This document shows positions 1-5,943 of a stretch of 8,614 bases of DNA, in pieces. Location: the NCBI GenBank assembly GCA_049969495.1, contig JBMFOT010000097.1, forward strand, positions 1 to 8,614. The letters run 5' to 3'. The notes beneath the pieces are model-generated. The model was not told the origin of the DNA and ran no database searches. It saw nothing but the letters and a program-made list of their open reading frames with translations. How positions within the stretch are numbered: position 1 is the first letter of the stretch; every line of letters begins with the position of its first letter. The DNA is from HRBIN16 sp049969495. GTDB taxonomy: Bacteria > Armatimonadota > HRBIN16. The position numbers were made by a program, and so were the translations under genes.

Positions 1-24
1 CCCTCCCCTCGCAGGGCTGGAGGG
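1..24 (-). terminator. Possible terminator stem after the fused E1 gene (edge of window)
   Basis: CCCTCC (1-6) can pair with GGAGGG (19-24), giving a 6-bp stem about 17 nt past the stop codon of the E1 gene on the minus strand. Any U-tract would lie beyond the window edge, so a terminator cannot be confirmed. It could equally be a chance GC-rich hairpin or part of a longer repeat. Confidence 0.25.
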
Positions 25-40
25 ATAGGTCAACACCACC

Positions 41-2284
41 CTACTGACACAACAGGTGCACCGCGGCAATCACGTCCTCGCGGGTGGGGATGGAGGCGTC
101 CTCTAGCGACTCACTCATCGGCACGGGCACGTCCTTCGCCGCCAGAATCACCGGCTGCATGTCCAGATAGTCCCATCCGCTGTAGCCGTTCTCGAAGCGA
201 TACTCCAGTATCTGGCGCAGGAACTCGTTGGCAACGCCGCCTTTCGTCCAGCCTTCCGACATCAGGATAACGCGCCCCGTCTTGCGCACCGAGTTGGCGA
301 TGGTTGCCACGTCCAGCGGGTGGAGGGTGCGCGGGTCGATGACCTCGCACCGGATACCTTCCTGTTCCTCCAGGTCCCACGCGGCGTCCAGCGCGACGTG
401 CACCATGCGGGAATATGCCACAATGGTCACATCCTCCCCCGGCTTCTTGATATCGGCGACACCGAGCGGGATAACGTAGTCCTCATCAGGCACCGGCCCC
501 ATCACGCCGGAGTAGAGCAGTTTGTGTTCGAGGAACATGATGGGGTTATCATCGCGCACAGCCGCTTTGAGCAAACCTTTGGCATCGTACGGTGTGGAGG
601 GCATCACGAGATAGATACCCGGCACATGCAGCCACCACCCTTCGAGGCTCTCGCTGTGGTGCGCGGCGATACATCGCCCCACACCACCCTGCGAGCGATA
701 CACCACCGGCACTTTGGTCTTGCCGCCGAACATGTAGCGGTTGTACGCGGCGTTATGCAGAATCTGGTCGGAGCCGAGCGTGGTAAAGTCCACGTACTGG
801 AACTCCACGATGGGTCTCATGCCGCGCATCGCTGCACCCGCGCCCGCACCGGCGATAGCCAGCTCGGAGATGGGCGTGTCTATCACGCGCCGACCGCCGA
901 ACTCGTCCCACAGCCCGCGCGTGGCAGCGTATGCTCCACCGTACAGTCCCACGTCCTCGCCCATGACGAACACGCGCCAGTCTCGGCGCATCTCTTCCGC
1001 ATGTGCCTGCGCCAGCGCTTCATTGTAGTACTTGATGGGGATGCCGTACTTCTCTTCCAGCCGTTGGACGTCTTCCTTCTTCAGTTTGGGCATGATGGCT
1101 CCGCCCGGCGTGCCTGCCTGCTCGCGCGCGATTCGGCGGATTTCGTCCTCGATGGGACGGATGCGCGCACGCAATGCTTCTTCCTGCTCGCGCTCGCGGG
1201 CGAACTCGATGGGGTCCTTGGGGACGTAAAGGTCATTGAACAGCTCCACCGCAGGAGGCAGTGGGCTGGCTTTGGCAAATCGTTCCGCTTCGTCGATGGT
1301 CTGGCGTGCCTTCTCCATCACCGCATCCATCTCCGCCTCGGTGGCGATACCCGCCTCCAGCATCCGATGGCGCAGCAACAGGATGGGGTCACGCCGGCGG
1401 TACTCTTCCAGCTCCTCTTTCGTGCGGTAGCGCTGTTGGTCCGAGAGCGAGTGTCCGAAATAACGGTAGGTGCGCGCCTCCACCAGCACGGGCCCCTTGC
1501 CCTCGCGACACATCTGCACCGCCTGTGATACCTTCTCCTTTACGTCCAGCACGTCCATGCCGTTGCACTGCAGTCCGGGAATGCCGTATGCTTCCGCCCG
1601 CTTCACCACGTCGCGCACGCGCGAGGCATAAGGCGCTTCGGGCACGCTGCGGTCGTGCCAGGGCATGGACATGGCGTACAGGTTGTTCTCGCAGATGAAG
1701 ACGACGGGCAGACCGCCATGCGTAACCGCTGCGAGGTTGAGCGACTCGTGGAAGGAGCCGGTGTTGACCGCGCCGTCGCCGAAGAAGCAGAGCACCACCG
1801 CGCCCGACTGCTTGAAGCTCTCCGCCAGCGCCGCGCCCACGGCGATAGGGATGTTGCCACCCACAATGCCGGTTGCGCCCAGATTGCCTTTTTCTACATC
1901 GGCGATGTGCATCGAACCACCGCGGCCGCGACAGTAACCGGTCTCGCGTCCCATCAGCTCCGCCAGCATCTTGTTCCAGTGCGTCTGGCGGTCTTGCTCG
2001 CTGTCGCACCACAGGTTGCCGATTGCGCCGCAGTGTCCGTGTCCGCGATGCGTGCTGGTAATCATATCGTTGCGGGTGATAGAAGCCACTGCACCCACTG
2101 CAACCGCCTCTTGACCGGCGTACAGGTGCGACGCTCCCTTTATCTGCCGACTGCGCACCAGCTCGTACACCTTTTCCTCAAAGAAGCGAATCTCGTACAT
2201 GGTGCGTAAATAGTCCAGAAGCTTTTCTTTTGGCTCCTGATAAATCGGGTCAGTCCTTCTTTTGACTTTTGTGGTTACCGCCAT
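41..2284 (-). CDS. Fused E1 alpha-beta subunit of a 2-oxoacid (pyruvate/acetoin-type) dehydrogenase complex
   Basis: Thiamine-diphosphate E1 component that decarboxylates a 2-oxoacid (or cleaves acetoin) and passes the acyl group to the lipoyl domain of E2 in the cytosol. Both E1 subunits lie in one 747-residue chain. Residues about 20-345 are the alpha part: THRGHGH at 78-84, the thiamine-binding motif GDG (169-171) to NN (200-201), and the YFGHS loop with His278, the equivalent of the active-site loop histidine of pyruvate E1. A charged, probably helical linker (about 355-395) leads to the beta part (about 398-747), with GEDVG at 442-446, DTPISE at 469-474 and HHSES at 542-546. The wording YRTKEEL after the loop resembles acetoin/pyruvate-type alpha chains. 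The start has AGGAGG 10 nt upstream. Residues about 90-105 look inserted relative to typical alpha chains. No E2 or E3 gene is visible. The exact substrate is unresolved; the family call is firm. Confidence 0.93.
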   Translation of the reverse strand: MAVTTKVKRRTDPIYQEPKEKLLDYLRTMYEIRFFEEKVYELVRSRQIKGASHLYAGQEAVAVGAVASITRNDMITSTHRGHGHCGAIGNLWCDSEQDRQTHWNKMLAELMGRETGYCRGRGGSMHIADVEKGNLGATGIVGGNIPIAVGAALAESFKQSGAVVLCFFGDGAVNTGSFHESLNLAAVTHGGLPVVFICENNLYAMSMPWHDRSVPEAPYASRVRDVVKRAEAYGIPGLQCNGMDVLDVKEKVSQAVQMCREGKGPVLVEARTYRYFGHSLSDQQRYRTKEELEEYRRRDPILLLRHRMLEAGIATEAEMDAVMEKARQTIDEAERFAKASPLPPAVELFNDLYVPKDPIEFAREREQEEALRARIRPIEDEIRRIAREQAGTPGGAIMPKLKKEDVQRLEEKYGIPIKYYNEALAQAHAEEMRRDWRVFVMGEDVGLYGGAYAATRGLWDEFGGRRVIDTPISELAIAGAGAGAAMRGMRPIVEFQYVDFTTLGSDQILHNAAYNRYMFGGKTKVPVVYRSQGGVGRCIAAHHSESLEGWWLHVPGIYLVMPSTPYDAKGLLKAAVRDDNPIMFLEHKLLYSGVMGPVPDEDYVIPLGVADIKKPGEDVTIVAYSRMVHVALDAAWDLEEQEGIRCEVIDPRTLHPLDVATIANSVRKTGRVILMSEGWTKGGVANEFLRQILEYRFENGYSGWDYLDMQPVILAAKDVPVPMSESLEDASIPTREDVIAAVHLLCQ
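1091..1102 (-). promoter_or_regulatory. Possible internal translation start for a free E1 beta subunit
   Basis: Inside the fused E1 gene, Met398 (codon 1091-1093) sits exactly where a stand-alone beta subunit would begin. It is preceded by GGAG (1099-1102 on the minus strand) with 5-nt spacing. Internal initiation here would make a beta chain of about 350 residues in addition to the fusion. The match is short and may be chance. Confidence 0.3.
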
Positions 2285-2294
2285 TTTCCATCTG

Positions 2295-2300
2295 CCTCCT
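2295..2300 (-). promoter_or_regulatory. Ribosome binding site of the fused E1 gene
   Basis: A full AGGAGG on the minus strand lies 10 nt before the ATG at 2284-2282. It supports this ATG as the start and suggests efficient translation, in contrast to the divergent regulator gene, which has no clear site. Confidence 0.75.
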
Positions 2301-2306
2301 GCGATA

Positions 2307-2336
2307 TTGCGTTTTCAGGTCGTCTGCTGATATAAT
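2307..2336 (+). promoter_or_regulatory. Promoter of the DeoR-family regulator gene (extended -10)
   Basis: A perfect TATAAT at 2331-2336 is preceded by TG in the extended -10 position (TGATATAAT, 2328-2336). A weak -35, TTGCGT (2307-2312), lies 18 bp upstream. Transcription would begin near 2343, leaving a leader of about 42 nt. The -10 box overlaps that of the opposing E1 promoter. Confidence 0.6.
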
Positions 2337-2360
2337 ACAACAACAAAGGAAAATGTTCAA
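2332..2360 (-). promoter_or_regulatory. Promoter of the fused E1 gene
   Basis: Read on the minus strand, TTGAAC (2360-2355) and TATTAT (2337-2332) are separated by 17 bp, giving a -35/-10 pair pointing at the E1 gene with a start near 2325. The -10 overlaps the TATAAT of the DeoR promoter, so polymerase could not occupy both at once. The -35 lies inside the AATGTTC repeats. Confidence 0.5.
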
Positions 2361-2390
2361 TGTTCTAAGCGCAAACAAACGAAAATGTTT
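2343..2390 (+). repeat. Direct repeats between E1 and DeoR genes, candidate operator
   Basis: ACAAAGGAAAATGTT (2343-2357) recurs as ACAAACGAAAATGTT (2375-2389), with 14 of 15 bases identical and a 32-bp offset, close to three helical turns. Within it, AATGTTC is repeated in tandem (2352-2358, 2359-2365) and appears again as AATGTTT (2384-2390). The array covers the predicted DeoR transcription start, its start codon and the -35 box of the E1 promoter. DeoR-family proteins often bind repeated sites near their own gene, so an operator controlling both genes is the natural reading. Binding itself is inferred. Confidence 0.5.
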
Positions 2391-3155
2391 GCTGAAGAAA
2401 GAAGACAACAGATACTGCACCAGCTGCGACAGCAGGGCAAAGTCACTGTGGACGAGCTCAGCGTGCGTTTCGGCGTCTCTGCCCCTACCATTCGCGCGGA
2501 TTTAAGCTTTCTGGAGAAGCAAGGCTTGCTGAGGCGCACGCATGGTGGAGCGTTGCCTGTAGAAAGCACGCTGTATGAACCGCCATACGCTATCCGCGAA
2601 ATGAAGAACCTGCCCGAGAAGCGAGCCATCGCGCGGGTGGCAGCGACGCTGGTGCAGGACGAGGAGACAGTGTTGCTGGATGCGGGCACCACCACCTTCG
2701 AGATCGCCCTTCAGCTGAAGCAGTGTCGCGGTCTGAAGGTGGTCACCAACTCGCTGGCTATCGCGCTGGAGCTGATGGAGCGCAAGGACATGGAGGTGGT
2801 GTTGCTGGGAGGAAGCGTTCACCCCGCGCGTCGTGCTACACTGGGCGAGCTGGGAGTGCATGCGCTGGATGTGATTTACGTGGACCACGCCTTCCTCTCT
2901 TTTAATGGAGTGGACGTGCACGCCGGCTATACCAGCGTGGATTTCGAAGCCGCGGCGGTGAAACGCAAGATGATGCAGCACGCGCGGCAGGTCATTGTGG
3001 TGGCAGACCATGCGAAGCTAGGGCAAGTTGCCTTCGCGCAGGTCGCCCCTGTCCACGCCGCGCATGTGCTCATCGTCGACAATGGCGCCTCACCCGATGT
3101 GGTGAAAGCCTTCGAGGAAGCAGGTGTGCGTGTGCTGCTTGCGCCCGTTATTTAG
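2385..3155 (+). CDS. DeoR/GlpR-family transcriptional regulator
   Basis: A 256-residue cytosolic repressor of the usual DeoR length. The N-terminus (about 3-57) is a winged helix-turn-helix with the family wording VSAPTIRADLSFLEKQGLL followed by HGGA (53-56). The C-terminal sensor domain has an isomerase-like fold that binds a sugar phosphate; visible family motifs are DAGTTT (99-104), TNSL (121-124), LLGG (140-143) and ADHAKLG (207-213). The ATG at 2385 is chosen because MFAEERRQQIL matches the standard beginning of these proteins, although no good ribosome binding site precedes it, suggesting weak translation. It is divergent from the fused E1 gene and shares its promoter region, so that gene and itself are likely targets. 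The effector is unknown. Confidence 0.93.
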   Translation: MFAEERRQQILHQLRQQGKVTVDELSVRFGVSAPTIRADLSFLEKQGLLRRTHGGALPVESTLYEPPYAIREMKNLPEKRAIARVAATLVQDEETVLLDAGTTTFEIALQLKQCRGLKVVTNSLAIALELMERKDMEVVLLGGSVHPARRATLGELGVHALDVIYVDHAFLSFNGVDVHAGYTSVDFEAAAVKRKMMQHARQVIVVADHAKLGQVAFAQVAPVHAAHVLIVDNGASPDVVKAFEEAGVRVLLAPVI

Positions 3156-3594
3156 CCCGCAGCTGCTCCCACGGCGGGTTCTTCGCCACAATCTGGTCCA
3201 GCGTTACTTTCGCCAGCAGACGTTCCGCCATCTCTCGTAAATGGTTCCATGCCTCATGCGCAGCACAGGGGTGAACGCTGTCGCACATCACGCGGTGGTC
3301 TAGAAGGCACTGCTTCTTCTCAATTTGCCCTTCGCAGGCGTGCAGGATGTCCAGATAGCTGATCTGGCTTGGGGGACGGGACAAGGAAAAGCCGCGCTCG
3401 CGCCCGCGACGGGCATGAACCAGTCCGTGCTGCTCGAGGTCTTTGAAGATGGTATACAAGAAGTTCACGGAGACATCCGCTTCTTGCGCCAGTTCTTTGA
3501 CGGTAACAACAGCCCCCTCCCCTCGCTTGGCTAAGCAAGCAAGCGCACGCACGGCGTACTCGGTTTGTACTCCACTGTCCAGCAGACGGATCAT
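3148..3594 (-). CDS. Rrf2-family regulator with three-cysteine (Fe-S type) sensor motif
   Basis: A 148-residue winged-helix regulator. TEYAVRALACLA (11-22) is the typical first helix, ELAQEADVSVNFLYTIFKDL (34-53) the DNA-reading part, and RRGRERGFSLSRPPSQIS (62-79) the wing. Three cysteines follow: Cys96, Cys104 and Cys110 (C-x7-C-x5-C), then His113. In this family, three such cysteines hold a [2Fe-2S] or [4Fe-4S] cluster that senses nitric oxide, oxidative stress or cluster status; the 7/5 spacing is like that I recall for Bacillus NsrR. Glu12 stands where NsrR has an aspartate ligand. Cys20 and Cys87 are extra. A TCACCT-complement site (AGGTGA, 9-nt spacing) supports the start. It overlaps the end of the DeoR gene by 8 bp, tail to tail. 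Whether it acts like IscR, NsrR or neither cannot be told. Confidence 0.9.
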   Translation of the reverse strand: MIRLLDSGVQTEYAVRALACLAKRGEGAVVTVKELAQEADVSVNFLYTIFKDLEQHGLVHARRGRERGFSLSRPPSQISYLDILHACEGQIEKKQCLLDHRVMCDSVHPCAAHEAWNHLREMAERLLAKVTLDQIVAKNPPWEQLRAK

Positions 3595-3613
3595 CTTGCA
3601 CTCTCACCTAGTG

Positions 3614-3641
3614 TAGTATAGCCAGTTGGTACAATAGTATA
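3614..3641 (+). repeat. TAGTATA direct repeat over the Rrf2 promoter, candidate operator
   Basis: TAGTATA occurs at 3614-3620 and 3635-3641, offset by 21 bp, two helical turns. The second copy contains the -10 box of the Rrf2 gene and the first lies just downstream of the predicted start. This geometry would suit autoregulation. The heptamer is short and AT-rich, so chance is possible. Confidence 0.35.
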
Positions 3642-3663
3642 CCTGAAATAGTTTGTTTGTCAA
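3636..3663 (-). promoter_or_regulatory. Promoter of the Rrf2-family gene
   Basis: On the minus strand a consensus TTGACA (3663-3658) is followed after 16 bp by TATACT (3641-3636), five of six bases of the -10 consensus. It points at the ATG at 3594, giving a leader of about 35 nt. It is one of the best sigma-70-type promoters in the window. Confidence 0.65.
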
Positions 3664-3712
3664 GAGGTATGCACCGCTAAAGGCTATATGCAGTGGTGAA
3701 CAGTTTGCTATC

Positions 3713-5671
3713 TTACTCCATCATCTCGCGCAGGCGGTGCAGATATGCCATCACCACGTACACGTACTCCGCATGGCTCCACGTCAACGGCGCTACCGAA
3801 AGCGGTTCGCCCGTATGAGGGTCTACCTGTTCGGGCAGTACTCCTGTGTGTAAGGCGCGTTGCGTCACCCACTCGATCAACCTCATTGCCTGTTGCAGGT
3901 CGGCGGGGCTGTTTGCCTTTTCTATCTCATACTCTGCCAACCACAGGGTACAGATAATCCAGGGGTTTCCGGGCACCTCGAGGCTCTTGCGGTGGTAGTA
4001 GTCGTTTTCGTAGCGTGCCAACCCACCGACGGGCGTGTTGACCCAGAGCTTCTCTCGGACATATCTCACACAGCATCGCATTTGCGGGGTGTCCGCATCC
4101 AGCACACCATAGCGCAGTACGCCCAGCACACTGCTATCCACCGTATCGTCCCGATGATAGCCACCCTGCATATCCGGCGTAATCATCCGGGCGAAGCAAC
4201 CTGTGCCCTCACTGTAGAGAGTGCTCAGAATGCCCTCTCTAATCTCCTGCGCTGCGGTGCGGAACGTCTCCTGCTCTTCTACGTCGCCGAAGAGGTGGGC
4301 GAATCGCGCCGCTGCACGTAGAGCCGCATACACGGAGGCGCAGGTGTACGTGTGAATACCCCGGCGTTCTTCCCAGAGGTCGTAGCTGGGCAGAGGCAGG
4401 CGTGTCTGCGGGTCACGATAGGTTGCCATGAAGCGCGCCGTCGGCAGGATAAGGCTCTCGTAGAGTGAGGCGATGAACTCCAGGTCGTGGTAGCACTGAT
4501 AGTGATGCCATAGCGACCACAGCACCGATGCTGTGCCGTCCTCCTGGAACGGGATTTCGTGTTGGTCATCGATGACCCACGGATGCCAGGAAGAACCGAC
4601 GGAGCCATCGGCAGAGTATTTATGCATCAGCACCGGGCGATCTTTGGGCAACACGCGGGCGCAGAACTCGAAGAAGCGGCGTGTGGTATCGGGGTAGCCA
4701 ATGGTATCCAGCGCGTAAGCAACGATAGCGCCATCGCGAGGCCACATGTAGCTGTAGTGTGCCCGGGCGGTGGTCATGATGTCGGTGTCGTTCGCCGCGA
4801 TGACCGCTCCTCGGTCATCTATTTGTGTGCGCATAATCAACAGACTGCGACGGAACAGCTTCGCTACCGGTTCGGGTAATGTCTGCACCAGCTCCGATCC
4901 CTTCTCCGACCACCGGGCCCAATAGTTTGCGGTGTCGCGGATTATCTCGTCGAAACCCCGTTCCACCACGCGGCTGTGCAGCACGCGCACCTGCTGGTAA
5001 TCGTGCCCTGCGACTATCCAGTAGTGAAGGTCCTCTTCTTCGCCGGGAGGGAGCAGCAGGCGAAAACTGATGGAGCTATCCACCGACCCCTGTTCGATAG
5101 GGCGTCCACTGAGTTCGCCGTCTTCGCAATCGCGCCAGGTGCCCTCCGCGCCCCCAAACCCTTTTACTCCACAGGCATACTGGTAGATACCATCGTAACG
5201 GCTGGTACCGGTCGCCAGAAACCAGTTGTCGCGCTTGTAATGTATCACCGCCTGCAGGAAGGGGTTATAGAATGCGGTATCGCCGATGTCGGTTTCGGCG
5301 ATATGGAAGTTGTGCGAGAAAAAGAGGCGTACCTCGCGGGGAAAGTCGCTGAGATTGCGTAATCGCACGCGCCTCAAAAAAACGTTCTCGCGGTGAGAGA
5401 CGCAATCGTTGACCCTCAGGCTGAGGTTCATGCCGGAGTGCACCGCAGTGCATTCCGTAACGAGCGTGTCCGGTAGGTAATCAAGTGTAATGGACCACTC
5501 CCCACTATCCAGCCAGGAGAACCGCCCGTCGCACCATACCCCCATACGGATTTTGTGCCCGCTGAGGTGGTTGAATAGCCCCACGTAGGGGAAATAGAAA
5601 TCGCGGATGTTCAGTGCGTTGTCTTCGCAGACCAGTATCTCACCGTTGCCCAGTACCACAGGTCGTGGCAT
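3713..5671 (-). CDS. Glycoside hydrolase family 15 (glucoamylase-type), cytosolic
   Basis: A 652-residue enzyme expected to release glucose from the non-reducing ends of alpha-glucans or malto-oligosaccharides by inversion. The N-terminal part (about 1-265) is the beta-sandwich typical of prokaryotic GH15 proteins; the rest is the (alpha/alpha)6 barrel. Barrel motifs are MWPRDGA (309-315), QEDGTASVLWSLW (376-388), SYDLWEERRG (429-438) with the probable acid Glu434 or Glu435, and VLPEQVDP (611-618) with the probable base Glu614. No signal peptide or membrane segment is visible, so it acts in the cytosol, perhaps on glycogen or imported dextrins. The start at 5671 is chosen because AGGAGG lies 5 nt upstream; the longer reading to 5812 runs through a dispersed repeat. 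A GH15 trehalase or glucodextranase specificity cannot be excluded. Confidence 0.9.
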   Translation of the reverse strand: MPRPVVLGNGEILVCEDNALNIRDFYFPYVGLFNHLSGHKIRMGVWCDGRFSWLDSGEWSITLDYLPDTLVTECTAVHSGMNLSLRVNDCVSHRENVFLRRVRLRNLSDFPREVRLFFSHNFHIAETDIGDTAFYNPFLQAVIHYKRDNWFLATGTSRYDGIYQYACGVKGFGGAEGTWRDCEDGELSGRPIEQGSVDSSISFRLLLPPGEEEDLHYWIVAGHDYQQVRVLHSRVVERGFDEIIRDTANYWARWSEKGSELVQTLPEPVAKLFRRSLLIMRTQIDDRGAVIAANDTDIMTTARAHYSYMWPRDGAIVAYALDTIGYPDTTRRFFEFCARVLPKDRPVLMHKYSADGSVGSSWHPWVIDDQHEIPFQEDGTASVLWSLWHHYQCYHDLEFIASLYESLILPTARFMATYRDPQTRLPLPSYDLWEERRGIHTYTCASVYAALRAAARFAHLFGDVEEQETFRTAAQEIREGILSTLYSEGTGCFARMITPDMQGGYHRDDTVDSSVLGVLRYGVLDADTPQMRCCVRYVREKLWVNTPVGGLARYENDYYHRKSLEVPGNPWIICTLWLAEYEIEKANSPADLQQAMRLIEWVTQRALHTGVLPEQVDPHTGEPLSVAPLTWSHAEYVYVVMAYLHRLREMME

Positions 5672-5676
5672 GGCGC

Positions 5677-5682
5677 CCTCCT
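5677..5682 (-). promoter_or_regulatory. Ribosome binding site deciding the GH15 start
   Basis: AGGAGG on the minus strand, 5 nt before the ATG at 5671-5669. It fixes the 652-residue start over the in-frame ATG at 5812, which has no such site. Confidence 0.75.
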
Positions 5683-5696
5683 GATCAGGTAAGTGT

Positions 5697-5723
5697 TGAC
5701 AGTTATTGTTCCATTTTCTGTCA
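5697..5723 (+). promoter_or_regulatory. Inverted repeat upstream of the GH15 gene, candidate operator
   Basis: TGACAG (5697-5702) and CTGTCA (5718-5723) form a perfect dyad with a 15-bp AT-rich spacer, centre to centre 21 bp, about two helical turns. It lies 26-52 nt before the GH15 start. One arm belongs to TTGACA (5696-5701), which could also be a -35 box facing right, but no good -10 follows. Six-base dyads of this kind arise by chance in a region this size. Confidence 0.3.
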
Positions 5724-5758
5724 TCATGAGCGACGCAAAGAATCTCCCCAAACCCCAT

Positions 5759-5819
5759 GTAGCCGCAGGCTTTAGCCTGCGCAAAGCGCAACCTGAAGGT
5801 TGAGGCTGCCACTCTGTAG
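5759..5819. repeat. Palindromic dispersed-repeat unit
   Basis: Two adjacent hairpins stand in a short intergenic stretch: CGCAGGCT (5764-5771) with AGCCTGCG (5774-5781), and CAACCT (5789-5794) with AGGTTG (5797-5802). The flanks GTAGCC and GGCTGCCAC continue the pattern. Sequences of this form (GCAGGCT..AGCCTGC followed by AACCTGAAGGTT) are known to me as repetitive extragenic palindromes scattered in several bacterial genomes. Only one copy is present here, so its dispersed nature is recalled rather than shown. Confidence 0.55.
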
Positions 5820-5883
5820 TTTACACGGTAGCAACCTCGTTACCTGCCCCGTTGGGCGTGCCTATTCCCAGAACACAGCAGGA

Positions 5884-5910
5884 GAACGAGCACGGTTAGC
5901 CAAATCGTTC
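5884..5910 (+). promoter_or_regulatory. Inverted repeat upstream of the galactokinase gene
   Basis: GAACGA (5884-5889) and TCGTTC (5905-5910) form a perfect dyad with a 15-bp spacer, 34 bp before the galactokinase ATG. It has the same 21-bp half-site spacing as the dyad near the GH15 gene but different half-sites. It may be an operator, an RNA hairpin or chance. No convincing -35/-10 pair for the galactokinase operon was found between 5820 and 5943. Confidence 0.25.
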
Positions 5911-5943
5911 TGGTAGCAGTCATAGCGTAGCGAGGGCGACAGG

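Noticed and set aside
320..1528. Plus-strand open frame of 402 codons inside the fused E1 gene
   Set aside because: It is an antisense shadow of a strongly supported gene, with low-complexity composition and no motifs.
1389..2012. Minus-strand open frame of 207 codons in another frame of the E1 gene
   Set aside because: Arg- and Ala-rich frame shadow of the E1 alpha coding sequence; the real frame has the thiamine-binding motif.
2353..2505. Short 50-codon frame starting upstream of the DeoR gene, a possible leader peptide
   Set aside because: The purine stretch AAAGGA is too close to this ATG to work well, the frame overlaps the regulator out of phase, and the peptide shows no recognisable features.
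3671..3697. Imperfect stem CACCGCT with AGTGGTG after the GH15 stop, as a terminator
   Set aside because: The 13-nt loop, one wobble pair and absence of a T-run on the minus strand make an intrinsic terminator unconvincing.
5672..5812. 47-residue upstream extension of the GH15 protein
   Set aside because: The extension runs through the palindromic repeat and lacks a ribosome site, whereas the ATG at 5671 has AGGAGG at ideal spacing.
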